Positions 37,766 to 47,645 are shown, counted from the stretch's first letter. The stretch: DNA of 64,000 nt from an uncultured Alphaproteobacteria bacterium (GCA_902560725.1 CACEMR010000001.1:1-64000); one strand, 5' to 3'. Translations and numbers: made by a program. Notes: generated by a model from the letters alone, not told the origin.

Positions 37766-37991
37766 AACTCTCAAATTTAAATGGTTTTTCTGATAGGCTT
37801 CTTTTTTTTTCATGTTTTCTTGTTCTTCCATTAACTCTTTCTCTCCATAATTTAAAAGATTTAGGTCGAAGATTCTTTCTCATTATTTTTATAACCTCTG
37901 ATTCGGTTACACCGTGAATTCTTTTTATTTTTTCAAAAGAAATTTTATCACTCCAAGCTAATTTAATAATATTATCTATATTCTCCAGCAT
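37758..37991 (-). CDS. DUF2805 (TIGR03643) family protein
   Basis: A 77-aa protein with the family pattern NIIKLAWSDKISFEKIKRIHGVTESEVIKIMRKNL, then KSFKLWRERVNGRTRKH. It resembles a small helix-turn-helix and is basic at the C-terminus. The family occurs in bacteria and is uncharacterised. The TPR gene starts inside its end. Confidence 0.8.
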   Translation of the reverse strand: MLENIDNIIKLAWSDKISFEKIKRIHGVTESEVIKIMRKNLRPKSFKLWRERVNGRTRKHEKKRSLSEKPFKFESYV

Positions 37992-38029
37992 AATATCAAT
38001 ATAGTTCTAAAATAATTAAATTCTAAAAA

Positions 38030-38653
38030 ATGATTGATTTATATTCATCCCCTAGTCCAAATGGACGAAAAATTAGCATAATGCTTGAAGAATTAAGTGT
38101 AGAATATAATCCAATTTTTATTAACCTAGAAAAAAAAGAACAATTCACTGAAGAGTTTTCAAAAATTTCACCAAGTAATAAGATTCCTGTAATTGTGGAT
38201 AAAGATAATGATCAAGTTATTTTTGAGTCCGGAGCTATTCTTCTTTATCTTGCAAAAAAATATAATAAATTTTTAAATGAAAAAGACTATTGGGAAATTA
38301 TCCAATGGGTATTTTTTCAAATGGCTTATGTAGGTCCAATGCTAGGTCAAGCACATCAATATTTATTCTATAATCCTGGTAAAAGTAAATACGCAGAAGA
38401 GAAGACTAAAGGTTATGCAAAACATATATATAAAATTTTAGATAAAAGACTCTCAAAACAAGAATTTTTTTCAAATGAATACTCAATTGCAGATATTTCT
38501 ATCTGGCCATGGATAGCACGATTTGAAAGACATCAAATTAATTTGAATCATTATCCAAATGTTCTCCGATGGTATTTGCAAATATCAGAAAGACCTGCAA
38601 TTATAAAAGGTTACAACGTTGTTGGTGATTTTTTTAAAATTCCAAAACCTTAA
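38030..38653 (+). CDS. Glutathione S-transferase family protein (YfcG/Ure2-like)
   Basis: This 207-aa protein has the thioredoxin-like N-terminal domain (DLYSSPSPNGRKISIMLEEL, with the Ser/Asn active-site type of YfcG) and an N-terminal cis-Pro loop NKIPVIVDKDNDQVIFESGAI. The C-terminal helical domain ends with SIADISIWPWIARFERH. YfcG-like proteins use glutathione for disulfide exchange. It converges with the LysE gene, overlapping by 4 nt. Confidence 0.87.
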   Translation: MIDLYSSPSPNGRKISIMLEELSVEYNPIFINLEKKEQFTEEFSKISPSNKIPVIVDKDNDQVIFESGAILLYLAKKYNKFLNEKDYWEIIQWVFFQMAYVGPMLGQAHQYLFYNPGKSKYAEEKTKGYAKHIYKILDKRLSKQEFFSNEYSIADISIWPWIARFERHQINLNHYPNVLRWYLQISERPAIIKGYNVVGDFFKIPKP

Positions 38654-39258
38654 GTATTATATAAAAAAACAGATGCTGCAGTTGCTATAAGCATAACAGC
38701 CAAAAACCATTCTACTGTTTTTTTTAATTTTTCATTATTTAAATAATTTCTAATAACACTTCCTCCGTAAGCCCAAATACTTATAGAAGGTATATTTACT
38801 ATAGTTGACATAATAACCATAAAAAGAGTTCCTATAATTATATTTTCACCTTTTGGATAATATAATGTCACCGCTGTAGAGCATATTACCCAGGCTTTTG
38901 GATTTACAAATTGAAACAAAATTGCTTCATAATATTTTAAAGGTCGTGATCTATCTTCTGATTTAGCAACATTAAGAGATCCGAACATTTTATATGCAAG
39001 ATAAAGTATGTATGCAGAACCCACATATCTTAAAATATCGTAAAGAATTGGATATGTAATAAATAATGTTCCTAAACCCAAACACACTAAAGCAAGTTGC
39101 AATCCATGGCCAGTTGGTATTCCAAGAACGTTTGGTATTGATCTAGCAAAACCAAATTTAATACCTGAGGCTGTTAATATGCTATTGTTTGGTCCAGGAG
39201 TTACATACATAATAAAATTGTAGACTGCCAAAGCTACAATTAACTCCCAGGTAATCAC
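38650..39258 (-). CDS. LysE-family amino-acid exporter
   Basis: A 202-aa membrane protein with about six helices and the LysE/RhtB start YVTPGPNNSILTASGIKFGF. Members export amino acids or homoserine lactones; the substrate is not predictable. It follows yajQ by 5 nt and is last in the yqaA-rmuC-yajQ-lysE run. Confidence 0.86.
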   Translation of the reverse strand: MITWELIVALAVYNFIMYVTPGPNNSILTASGIKFGFARSIPNVLGIPTGHGLQLALVCLGLGTLFITYPILYDILRYVGSAYILYLAYKMFGSLNVAKSEDRSRPLKYYEAILFQFVNPKAWVICSTAVTLYYPKGENIIIGTLFMVIMSTIVNIPSISIWAYGGSVIRNYLNNEKLKKTVEWFLAVMLIATAASVFLYNT

Positions 39259-39263
39259 TATTT

Positions 39264-39749
39264 CTAGTCTCTAAAATTAATAAATTGAACGGGAATCCCA
39301 ATATTAGAGTCTTCAATAAACTTCATAACAGTTTGCAAATCATCCTTTTTCTTACCATCAATGCGAAGTTCATTTCCATTAATTTTGACCTGAACTTTTA
39401 ACTTAGAACTTTTGATATCAGCAGTTATTTTTTTACATAAGGATTGTTCAATTCCTTCAATAAGATCGTATGTTTGCCTAATTTTATTTCCACCTGCTTT
39501 CTCTAAGTCTTTTTTTTTCAAACAAAGGGGGTCAACTTTTCTTCTCACAAAGTGTGTCACTAGCATATCATTAACTTGACCTGCTTTCATTTCATCATCA
39601 GTACTAACAATAATTGAATTTTCCTTTTTTTCTATTGAGGTATCTGAACCTTTAAAATCATATCTTGTAGTAATTTCTCTTGTTGCATTACCAATGGCAT
39701 TATCAATCTCTTGATGATCTAATCTACTTACTACATCAAAACTTGGCAT
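39264..39749 (-). CDS. yajQ: YajQ-family nucleotide-binding protein (UPF0234)
   Basis: A 161-aa cytosolic protein with the UPF0234 pattern (MPSFDVVSRLDHQEIDNAIGNATREITTRYDFKG) and two RNP-like beta-alpha-beta units. Members bind cyclic di-GMP or RNA in other bacteria. The role here is not indicated by its neighbours. Confidence 0.92.
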   Translation of the reverse strand: MPSFDVVSRLDHQEIDNAIGNATREITTRYDFKGSDTSIEKKENSIIVSTDDEMKAGQVNDMLVTHFVRRKVDPLCLKKKDLEKAGGNKIRQTYDLIEGIEQSLCKKITADIKSSKLKVQVKINGNELRIDGKKKDDLQTVMKFIEDSNIGIPVQFINFRD

Positions 39750-39755
39750 ATAATT

Positions 39756-40715
39756 TTATTCTATTACATTCTCGTTATTGTCTGGCAACTGTTTTTTAGT
39801 ACTTAATCTTCCTAATTTTTTCATCTTTTCAACTTTCTTTGTTAAACTTCCAGACCCATCTTGTAATCTTTGCTTAGCTTCATCCATTTTTGTTTTAGCT
39901 AAATCTAATGATTGATTTGCTTTTATAAAAGACTCGTAAACACTTACAGTTTTATCATAGATGTCAGATGCTGCCGATGCAATATCTTTAATAGTTTTGG
40001 ATTGTTTATCAACTCTCCACATATTTTCTATAGCTTTAAGAAGAAATGGGAGTGTGGACGGGCCTACAATAATTATTTTATTGTTCCAAGACTCTTCAAT
40101 TAATTTGTTTGCTTCGTTATAAAGAGTTAGTAAAGCCGGTTCAATTGGTACAAACATTAAAACATTATCTATGGTATTTATTCCGTAAATTTTTGAATAA
40201 TGATCTTTACTTAAATTACGGATAGAGGATTTAGTAGAGTCTAAAAATTTTTTCAAAAAAATTTTTTTTTGCTGACTATCATTTGTATTTGAATAATCAT
40301 GCCAAGCTTCTAAAGATACTTTAGAATCTATAATTATATGTCTATTACCAGGCATATGAATAACTACATCTGGTTTTTGCAAATTACCCTCTGCATCTCT
40401 ATATGATTTTTGAGTTGAATATTCTTCACCTTCTCTTAAACCAACGCTATCTAATATATTTTTTAATACAAACTCACCCCAAGGACCTTGTTGTAAAGCT
40501 CCTCCTCTAATCAATGTATTTTCAATTCTATCTTGTGCAAGATTAAAGTTTTGAAGAGATTGCTGTATAGATTGCATATGATTTTTTAAAGATATAAGAT
40601 CCGTATCTTCTTTTAATTCAATATTTTTTTCTTTTCTTATAAAAAATAGAAGTGATAAAAATCCTACTCCAGAAAAAAAACCGACGATAAAAACTAAATA
40701 TAAATTTTCAAACAT
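39756..40715 (-). CDS. rmuC: RmuC-family DNA recombination protein
   Basis: The 319-aa protein has an N-terminal membrane anchor, a coiled coil and a nuclease-like RmuC core (GPWGEFVLKNILDSVGL, VVIHMPGNRHIIIDSKVSLEAW, VLMFVPIEPAL). RmuC limits inversions at short inverted repeats. It is shorter than the E. coli protein, with a truncated coiled coil. Its neighbours are 2 and 6 nt away. Confidence 0.88.
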   Translation of the reverse strand: MFENLYLVFIVGFFSGVGFLSLLFFIRKEKNIELKEDTDLISLKNHMQSIQQSLQNFNLAQDRIENTLIRGGALQQGPWGEFVLKNILDSVGLREGEEYSTQKSYRDAEGNLQKPDVVIHMPGNRHIIIDSKVSLEAWHDYSNTNDSQQKKIFLKKFLDSTKSSIRNLSKDHYSKIYGINTIDNVLMFVPIEPALLTLYNEANKLIEESWNNKIIIVGPSTLPFLLKAIENMWRVDKQSKTIKDIASAASDIYDKTVSVYESFIKANQSLDLAKTKMDEAKQRLQDGSGSLTKKVEKMKKLGRLSTKKQLPDNNENVIE

Positions 40716-40717
40716 TC

Positions 40718-41140
40718 TTAGTTAATTACAAAATAAAAATACAATAACAAATATCTTGCAACTTTACCAATAGATACAAAAATTAAAAAAAATAAAATAT
40801 TATACCTAAAAGTACCTGCTGCAAATGCAATGGGATCACCAATAAATGGAACCCATGATAATAACAATGACCATTTTCCATATTTTTTAAAAATATTAGT
40901 AGCTTTTTGAAGTAGGTACTTATTTATAGGAAACCAAGATTTGTTAATAAAATAGTTTACGAAGTAGCCAAATATCCAACTTATAATAGATCCTAAAATA
41001 TTACCTAAAGATGCAAAAAATAATAATAAAATTATATTATGATTTTCTGATAATAAAAGTGTTACCAAATAAGTTTCTGAAGCAAACGGAAAGAATGTAC
41101 CTAAAGTAAGACAAAAAATAAATAATGAGATATAAATCAA
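40718..41140 (-). CDS. YqaA-family membrane protein (DedA-like)
   Basis: A 140-aa protein with four to five helices and the SNARE-associated/YqaA pattern (LGNILGSIISWIFGYF, SWVPFIGDPIAFAAGTFRYN). The family is uncharacterised, related to DedA lipid scramblases. It is the first gene of the minus-strand run and diverges from the M24 peptidase gene by 49 nt. Confidence 0.8.
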   Translation of the reverse strand: MIYISLFIFCLTLGTFFPFASETYLVTLLLSENHNIILLLFFASLGNILGSIISWIFGYFVNYFINKSWFPINKYLLQKATNIFKKYGKWSLLLSWVPFIGDPIAFAAGTFRYNILFFLIFVSIGKVARYLLLYFYFVIN

Positions 41141-41189
41141 AGTATTTTTTATTTCTAATTAATGTTAATGATATGATACTTATCAATTT

Positions 41190-42341
41190 ATGAACGATTT
41201 TCCAAAAGAAGAATTTGCTAATCGAATATCTAAAATTCAAGAAAATTTAGAAAAAGAAAGTTTACATGCAATTATTATTACATCGCCATCGAATTTTCGA
41301 TATTTTTCTGGATTAGATAGCAACTTTTGGGAAAGCCCAACTAGACCATGGTTTTTAGTAATTTCACAAAAAAATTTAATAAAAGCAATTGTTCCTTCAA
41401 TTGGTCTGACAGCAATAGAAAAAACTTTAATAAAAGATATAGAAGTTTGGCAATCACCAAATCCAAATGATGAAGGTGTAACAGCACTAAAAAAAATAAT
41501 TAAAAGTTTCCCAAAAAATTCAAATATAGGTTTTGAGTTAGCAAATGAAACTCACTTAAGAATGAATATAGAGGATTTTATTAATATTCGTGAAGAATTA
41601 TCAGATTATAATTTTGTAGATGCTAGTAAAGTTATCTGGAAATTAAGAAAGATTAAATCTAAAATCGAGATTGAAAATATTACAAAGATTTGTTCTATAG
41701 CAAATAAGGTATTTGATAATTTTCCTGAAAAAATTTACGCTAACATTACTGAGCGAGAAGCTGCTTCTATATTTAAAAATGAACTTATCAAAAGTGGTGC
41801 TGATTATATTATGTACATGGCATGTGCATCAGGTCAGGGTGGGTATGATCAAATTATATCTAACCCAACTGAGAAAAAATTAGAAAGTGGTGATATTTTA
41901 ATCATCGATACTGGTTCGACTTTAAATGGTTATTTTTGTGATTTTGATAGAAACTTTGGTTTTGGCAAAATAAATAAGAGCTCCATTGACGCATATAGAA
42001 GATTGTGGGAAGCTACTGAGTTAACATTAGAAAATATTAAACCAGGTATTAGCTGTTCAGAAATATATTACTTGCTCTCAAAAAACCTAGTATCAAAAGA
42101 AAAAAATGTAGCTAGTGTTGGAAGAATGGGACACGGACTTGGTCTGCAGTTAACTGAACCTCCAAGTATTATGGAAAATGATAAAACTATAATTAAAGAA
42201 AATATGATTATTACATTGGAACCATCAATTGAATTAAGTAAAAATTTAATATTAGTTCAAGAAGAAAATTTACTGATAACTAAAAATGGTTATAAACTTT
42301 TAAGTACTAGAACTCCTGAAAAATTACCTATTATAAGTTAG
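41190..42341 (+). CDS. Xaa-Pro peptidase, family M24
   Basis: The 383-aa protein has the creatinase-like N-terminal domain (TSPSNFRYFSGLDSNFWESP) and the pita-bread metallopeptidase domain with the five metal ligands: the two Asp in IIDTGSTLNGYFCDFDRN, the His in GRMGHGLGLQLTEP, and Glu in MIITLEPSIEL and LVQEENLLIT. It probably clips X-Pro dipeptides, fitting the peptide importer that follows. It ends 1 nt before the dppDF stop, convergent. Confidence 0.85.
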   Translation: MNDFPKEEFANRISKIQENLEKESLHAIIITSPSNFRYFSGLDSNFWESPTRPWFLVISQKNLIKAIVPSIGLTAIEKTLIKDIEVWQSPNPNDEGVTALKKIIKSFPKNSNIGFELANETHLRMNIEDFINIREELSDYNFVDASKVIWKLRKIKSKIEIENITKICSIANKVFDNFPEKIYANITEREAASIFKNELIKSGADYIMYMACASGQGGYDQIISNPTEKKLESGDILIIDTGSTLNGYFCDFDRNFGFGKINKSSIDAYRRLWEATELTLENIKPGISCSEIYYLLSKNLVSKEKNVASVGRMGHGLGLQLTEPPSIMENDKTIIKENMIITLEPSIELSKNLILVQEENLLITKNGYKLLSTRTPEKLPIIS

Positions 42342-44060
42342 TTAAATTATTGATTCAATTTTTGGCATTAACCTAATAAGTTCCTTAGTATAAGGATGTT
42401 CTGGGTTATTAAATAATTCTTCAGTATTTTTAGTTTCACATAAAATTCCATTCTTAAGAACAACAATTCTATTACACATTTGTCTAATTACAGGAAGATC
42501 ATGACTAATGAATAACATAGTAAGATGCAGCTCATCTTGAATATCTTTTAAAAGATTCAATATTTGTGCTTGAATACTTACATCTAATGCAGATGTAGGT
42601 TCATCACATAGTAATAACCGAGGTCTTGTAGCCAAAGCTCTTGCAATAGAAATTCTTTGTCTCTGACCACCAGAAAATTCATGAGGGTAACGATCTAAGG
42701 ACTGTCTTGTCATTCCTACAATGTCAATTAAGTCATATACATTTTGATTAAGTTCAAGATTACTAATTTTTTTTTGAAAAAATTTAATTGGTTCAGATAT
42801 TATATCTTTTACCTTAAATCTTGGATTCAATGATGAATAAGGATCTTGAAAAATCATCTGAATTTGTCCTCTACTCTTATCAATCTGATATTTTCTTTTT
42901 TTATTATACAATGACAAGTTATTATAAAAAATTTCACCATTATTAGGTTTCACCAAACCTGTAATTATTTTTGCAATAGTAGATTTACCTGAACCAGACT
43001 CCCCTACTAATCCTAAAGTTTCGCCTTCAAATAATTCAAATGATACATTATCAACTGCTTTAACAACTTTATCAATTGATTGATTTTTTGAACCAAAAGA
43101 AAAATTGCTTTCAAGTACCTTATCATCAAATATTTTAGTAACGTTATTCAATTTCAATAATTTTTGATTCTTGTTTTCTCTTACACCCCATGATTCAATA
43201 ATATTTTTTGTTAAATTTTTAGAGTCTGAGATAATTTCTTTCCCTTCAGGGCTTATCAATTTAAATCTTTCAATTTTTTTATTAGTTGGTGGTACAGAAA
43301 TTACTAAACTTTTAGCTTCATTAGATTTTGGATTTGTTAATAACTCTTTTGTGTCTCCTTGTTCAACAATTAGTCCATGTCTCATTACAATAACTTTGTT
43401 GGTTGTCTCTGCAATAACACCCATGTCATGAGTAATTATAATAACACCTAAATTTCTTTTTTTGGTAAGGTCTTTAAGTAATTCTAAAATTTGATACTGA
43501 ATACTAACATCTAAGGCAGTTGTAGGTTCATCAGCAATAATTAAATCAGGTTCACAACTTATTGCTAAGGCTATAACAACTCTCTGTCTCATTCCTCCAC
43601 TAAATTGATGTGGATAATCTTCAATTCTTTTTTCAGCATTTTCTATTCCTACTTCTTTTAATAATTGAATAGATTTTTTAAACGCATCTTTATAACTTAA
43701 ATTTAAATGTGTTTGAATTGTTTCAATTAATTGATCTTTAATTTTAAAAAGTGGATTTAATGACGTTTGTGGATCCTGAAATACAAATCCAATTTTCTTT
43801 CCTCTAAATTTTTGGATAACTTCTTCATTATCTCTTAATTCATCATTATCTATTTTTATTGAACCATCTGTAATTTCACCTGGAGGGTCTATTAAATCTA
43901 TTATTGCATTAGCTATAGTGGATTTTCCAGAACCAGACTCGCCTACTATTCCTAGAATTTCTCCTCTTTCTAAAATAAATTCAACATTCTTACTTGCAAC
44001 AATTGTTTCTTTTCTTGTTGGGTAACTTATATTTAAATTTTTAACTTCTAAAAAACTCAT
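42342..44060 (-). CDS. Peptide ABC transporter, fused ATP-binding protein (DppDF-like)
   Basis: The 572-aa protein has two complete ABC ATPase halves, each with Walker A GESGSGKST (from residue 40 and about 350), signature sequences FSGGMRQRVVIALA and FSGGQRQRISIARALA, and Walker B DEPTTALD/DEPTSALD. This one-chain DppD-DppF form energises dipeptide/oligopeptide uptake at the inner membrane. It overlaps the permease start by 4 nt. Confidence 0.92.
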   Translation of the reverse strand: MSFLEVKNLNISYPTRKETIVASKNVEFILERGEILGIVGESGSGKSTIANAIIDLIDPPGEITDGSIKIDNDELRDNEEVIQKFRGKKIGFVFQDPQTSLNPLFKIKDQLIETIQTHLNLSYKDAFKKSIQLLKEVGIENAEKRIEDYPHQFSGGMRQRVVIALAISCEPDLIIADEPTTALDVSIQYQILELLKDLTKKRNLGVIIITHDMGVIAETTNKVIVMRHGLIVEQGDTKELLTNPKSNEAKSLVISVPPTNKKIERFKLISPEGKEIISDSKNLTKNIIESWGVRENKNQKLLKLNNVTKIFDDKVLESNFSFGSKNQSIDKVVKAVDNVSFELFEGETLGLVGESGSGKSTIAKIITGLVKPNNGEIFYNNLSLYNKKRKYQIDKSRGQIQMIFQDPYSSLNPRFKVKDIISEPIKFFQKKISNLELNQNVYDLIDIVGMTRQSLDRYPHEFSGGQRQRISIARALATRPRLLLCDEPTSALDVSIQAQILNLLKDIQDELHLTMLFISHDLPVIRQMCNRIVVLKNGILCETKNTEELFNNPEHPYTKELIRLMPKIESII

Positions 44061-44980
44061 CTTTTTTTCAATTTTGGATTAAGTGCATCTCTCATCCAAT
44101 CTCCTAAAAGATTAATAGATAAAGCTAAAACTATTAAAAAGATTGCTGGAAAGAATGTTATCCACCATTCACCTGAAAATAAAAAATTATTTCCAAACCT
44201 AATTAATGTTCCTAAAGATGGTGTTGTAGGCGGAACACCTACACCTAAAAAACTTAGTGTTGACTCTGTTATAATTGCAAGAGCCAATCCTATTGTAGCA
44301 ATTACAAGTATAGGTCTAAGTATATTTGGTAAAATATGTTTAAACATAATTAAAATATTAGACAATCCTATAATTCTTGAGGCAGATACGTATTCTTTAT
44401 TTTTTTCAACTAATGTTGAAGCTCTAGACACTCGAGCAAACTGTGGCCATTCAGATATACCTATAGCAAAAATTAAAACATAAATTGCCATTTCATCATG
44501 CATAGATTGCGTAATAATAGCTCTGGCAATACCATCTACTAATAATGCCATTAGAATACTTGGAATTGTTAATTGAACATCTGTGAGCCTCATAACAATA
44601 ATTTCATATCTACCGCCAATATATCCAGCAGTAATGCCAAGAAATACACCTAGTATCATTGCAAAAATTATTGAAGCAAAACCAACAATTAAAGAAATTC
44701 TAGAGCCATAAATCATAGTTGAAAACATGTCTCTTCCTTGTTGATCTGTGCCTAAAATAAAACTTGCGCTACCTCCTTCAGACCATATTGGTGGTGTAAA
44801 CGCATCCATTAATGAAACTGATGCTGGATCAAAAGGATTATAAGGTGCTACAATTCCTGCAAAAACTGAGCAAATTAAAATAATAAAAAAAATAGTAGAA
44901 GATATAACGGCAATTTTTGAGTTAAAAAAACTATAGCCAATATCTGTATCGTATATCTTATTATATGTTTTTATTAACAT
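44057..44980 (-). CDS. Peptide ABC transporter permease (DppC-like)
   Basis: A 307-aa permease with an N-terminal helix, six core helices and the EAA loop SRASTLVEKNKEYVSASRIIGLSN. FILGTDQQGRDMFS is the conserved pre-core segment of the DppC class. It lies 2 nt after dppB and overlaps the ATPase gene by 4 nt. Confidence 0.92.
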   Translation of the reverse strand: MLIKTYNKIYDTDIGYSFFNSKIAVISSTIFFIILICSVFAGIVAPYNPFDPASVSLMDAFTPPIWSEGGSASFILGTDQQGRDMFSTMIYGSRISLIVGFASIIFAMILGVFLGITAGYIGGRYEIIVMRLTDVQLTIPSILMALLVDGIARAIITQSMHDEMAIYVLIFAIGISEWPQFARVSRASTLVEKNKEYVSASRIIGLSNILIMFKHILPNILRPILVIATIGLALAIITESTLSFLGVGVPPTTPSLGTLIRFGNNFLFSGEWWITFFPAIFLIVLALSINLLGDWMRDALNPKLKKR

Positions 44981-44982
44981 TT

Positions 44983-45960
44983 CTAACTTGTCTCTTCTTT
45001 CAATCTAATTCTTGGATCAATAAAATAATATGTGATATCAACAATAAAATTTATCATTACAAAAATAAAGGCAACCATAATCATGTAGGCTGACATAATT
45101 GGTATATCAACAAAATATACAGCCTTAATAAATAATGAACCCATACCTGGCCATTGAAAAACAGTTTCTGTAATAATAGAGAATGCAATTAATGTACCAA
45201 TGTTGATACCTGTAATAGTAATAACTGGAATTAATCCGTTTTTAAGAGCATGTTTATAGTTAACAATATTTCTTTTTATTCCTCTGGCTTTTGCAAATTT
45301 TATATAATCTGTTTGAAGAATTTCCATCATTTCTGCACGCACTAATCTAATGACGTATGTCATTTGAAATAAACTCAAAGTTACTGATGGTAATATTAAT
45401 GCCTTTAAACCAGAAATTGTAAGAAATCCTGTAGTCCAAAAACCTAACTCTGTAACTTCACCTCGTCCAAATGAAGGTAAGACTCCTAATATTACAGAAA
45501 ATAAATAAATTAGCATTATACCTATTATGAAAGTTGGAAGAGAGACTCCTGCAAGTGAAATAACAAGAATAATATTTGAGACAAAACTATCTCGATGAAT
45601 ACCAGTATAAACTCCTAAAATTACACCTATTATTATTGCTATTAAAGCAGATACAAATACTAATTCTAATGTAGCAGGCATTCTCTCGGCAATTAAATCA
45701 GAAACTTCTCTTTTTAATTGATAGGAAATACCAAAATCACCTTGAATAACATTTCCTAAAAACCGAGTGAATTGTACATAAACAGGATCATTTAAACCTA
45801 AAACTTCTCTAACTTCAGCTCTTCTTTCATCTGAAGCATCTTCGCCAGTCATACTATTTACTGGGTCACCAACAAAGTTAAAAAGAGAAAATGAAACGAA
45901 GGCCACAACTATCATTACAAGAACAGATTGCATGAGTCTTTTAAAGAAATAACTTAACAT
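44983..45960 (-). CDS. Peptide ABC transporter permease (DppB-like)
   Basis: This 325-aa permease has six helices and the EAA loop RAEMMEILQTDYIKFAKARGIKR. The N-terminal FKRLMQSVLVMIVVAFVSFSLF and the GDFGISY segment are typical of DppB. The start codon lies only 7 nt after a perfect 28-nt palindrome, so its ribosome binding region is probably buried in mRNA structure. Confidence 0.92.
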   Translation of the reverse strand: MLSYFFKRLMQSVLVMIVVAFVSFSLFNFVGDPVNSMTGEDASDERRAEVREVLGLNDPVYVQFTRFLGNVIQGDFGISYQLKREVSDLIAERMPATLELVFVSALIAIIIGVILGVYTGIHRDSFVSNIILVISLAGVSLPTFIIGIMLIYLFSVILGVLPSFGRGEVTELGFWTTGFLTISGLKALILPSVTLSLFQMTYVIRLVRAEMMEILQTDYIKFAKARGIKRNIVNYKHALKNGLIPVITITGINIGTLIAFSIITETVFQWPGMGSLFIKAVYFVDIPIMSAYMIMVAFIFVMINFIVDITYYFIDPRIRLKEETS

Positions 45961-45967
45961 GAGATGT

Positions 45968-45995
45968 TTTTCTGGCCAGTATACTGGCCAGAAAA
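45968..45995. repeat. Perfect 28-nt palindrome between dppA and dppB
   Basis: The sequence TTTTCTGGCCAGTA plus its exact reverse complement forms a hairpin in the transcript. It lies after the binding-protein stop and ends 7 nt before the dppB ATG. No U-run follows on the minus strand, so it is unlikely to be an intrinsic terminator. It could protect the dppA message from 3' decay and restrain dppB translation, as is usual for high binding-protein to low permease ratios. Confidence 0.65.
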
Positions 45996-46006
45996 TTTAA
46001 AACTTT

Positions 46007-47581
46007 TTAGTTTACGTTAGCAAATCTAAATAATGGTTCGTTGTTCATTCTAATTGGAACATCGACATTACTTTTTGATGCTTGGTTAACAACTTGGTGA
46101 TGTAAAGGTAAGTATGTTACATCATCTTGAGTAATATCCCAAGCTTCTGCAATCATAGCATTTCTCTTATCTAAGTCTGTTTCCACACCCATTGATGCTA
46201 CTAATTCATCAACTCTGGCATTGCTGAAATTTACCTTATTCCAACTACCAGCACTGTCGAATAAATATGAGTATACATAATGACTATCAAAAGTTGGAAC
46301 ACCCCAACCCAACATATACATATCACTTGTCATACCATTCGCATCACCCTCTTTAACTTCTGAGAAGTGTTGACTCTTAGTTTTTGCATCAAGAGTTACA
46401 TCAACTCCAATCTTTGCAAACATACCGATTGCAGCAACACAAATTGCCTCATCATTTATGTAACGATCATTTGGACAATCAAGTGTAAGACTAAAGCCAT
46501 CTGGATAACCAGCTTCAGCTAAAAGTTTTTTTGATAGTTCAGGATCATATGCTAGTCTTTTATCACGCTCTGCTGTATGTCCATTAACACCAGGTGCAGT
46601 AATAATTCCTGCAGGAACACTTTGTCCTCTCATTACCTTGTCTTTAATAGCATCCATATCTAGAGCATGGTACATTGCTAATCTCACTCTTTTGTCTGCA
46701 AAAGGATTTTTTCCTTTGATATTAGAAGAGTTTAACTCAGCTGAACCTTGATCCATTCCAAAGAATATTGTTCTGTTTTGTGGTGTCATTTTTACACCAT
46801 GATCAGATGAAGATTTAATTCTTTCAATATCTTGAACCGGTACAACATTTGTGTAGTCAATTTCTCCAGACAGAAGTGCTGCAACTCTTGTAGCATCATT
46901 AGCAATTGGAAGTAATTCAATTCTATTTACATTAAATGTACTATCATCACCCCACCAATCAGTATTTTTCTCAAAAACAGTTCTTACATCCTGTTCTCTG
47001 AAAGTAATTTTGAAAGGTCCTGTTCCATTAGAATTTGATGCACAATAAGATGTTTCACCTGCATCCCAGTTATAGGATACTTCACATCCATTCGCTTTTG
47101 CCCAAGCTTCAGACATAACAAAAATCTGAGTAAGTTGGTTTAAAAGAATAGGATTTGGTCCATCAGTTTTTATCTCAAGAGTATGGTCATCAATAGCTGA
47201 TGCTGATTTAATACTTTTAATTAAATCTACCATATCTGAAGGTGCAGTTTTTGCTCTATTAATACTGAAAGCAATATCACCTGCTGTCAAAGATGAGCCA
47301 TCATGAAACTTTACACCTTTACGAATATTAAATACCCATGTGTCAGCAGCAGTTGTTTCCCATGACTCAGCAAGTTGAGGAAGTATCTCCATATTTATAC
47401 CTGGAGTTACTAAGCCTTCATAGACTTGTCGAGAAACCATGTGAGTCGGTCCTTCGTTTTGTGCATGCGGATCAAGAGTTAAAGAGTCACCTGGCATTGA
47501 CCATTTTAATGAATTAGCAAATGCTGGTGAAAAAATACCTAAGAAAAGCAAAGACAAAACTACGCTTAAAGTTTTTTTCAT
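46007..47581 (-). CDS. Peptide ABC transporter substrate-binding protein (DppA-like, SBP_bac_5)
   Basis: I set the start at 47581 (MKKTLSVVLSLLFLGIFSPAFANS), giving a signal peptide and mature protein of about 500 aa. The ORF-track start at 47617 adds 12 residues. GGAGG (47589-47593 on the minus strand) sits 7 nt before this ATG. WSMPGDSLTLDPHAQNEGP and the FNIRKGVKFHDG motif mark family 5. It delivers peptides (or nickel, opines or similar) to DppBC. The high-abundance component precedes the hairpin. Confidence 0.92.
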   Translation of the reverse strand: MKKTLSVVLSLLFLGIFSPAFANSLKWSMPGDSLTLDPHAQNEGPTHMVSRQVYEGLVTPGINMEILPQLAESWETTAADTWVFNIRKGVKFHDGSSLTAGDIAFSINRAKTAPSDMVDLIKSIKSASAIDDHTLEIKTDGPNPILLNQLTQIFVMSEAWAKANGCEVSYNWDAGETSYCASNSNGTGPFKITFREQDVRTVFEKNTDWWGDDSTFNVNRIELLPIANDATRVAALLSGEIDYTNVVPVQDIERIKSSSDHGVKMTPQNRTIFFGMDQGSAELNSSNIKGKNPFADKRVRLAMYHALDMDAIKDKVMRGQSVPAGIITAPGVNGHTAERDKRLAYDPELSKKLLAEAGYPDGFSLTLDCPNDRYINDEAICVAAIGMFAKIGVDVTLDAKTKSQHFSEVKEGDANGMTSDMYMLGWGVPTFDSHYVYSYLFDSAGSWNKVNFSNARVDELVASMGVETDLDKRNAMIAEAWDITQDDVTYLPLHHQVVNQASKSNVDVPIRMNNEPLFRFANVN

Positions 47582-47645
47582 ATTATTTCCTCCATAGAAA
47601 TTTGATGATAGACCCATACTACTTCAATGGAAATATTCAATATTA

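Noticed and set aside
41037-41240. 67-aa minus-strand ORF overlapping yqaA and the M24 start
   Set aside because: Frame shadow; yqaA has clear family motifs and the 67-aa frame has none.
41190-42341. M24 protein as DddP-type DMSP lyase
   Set aside because: It has the complete set of five metallopeptidase ligands and is shorter than DddP; no DMSP-specific feature was identified, so peptidase is the safer call.
45968-45995. Palindrome as rho-independent terminator
   Set aside because: The minus-strand transcript has A-rich sequence, not a U-run, after the stem, and the downstream permease genes are required for a working transporter.
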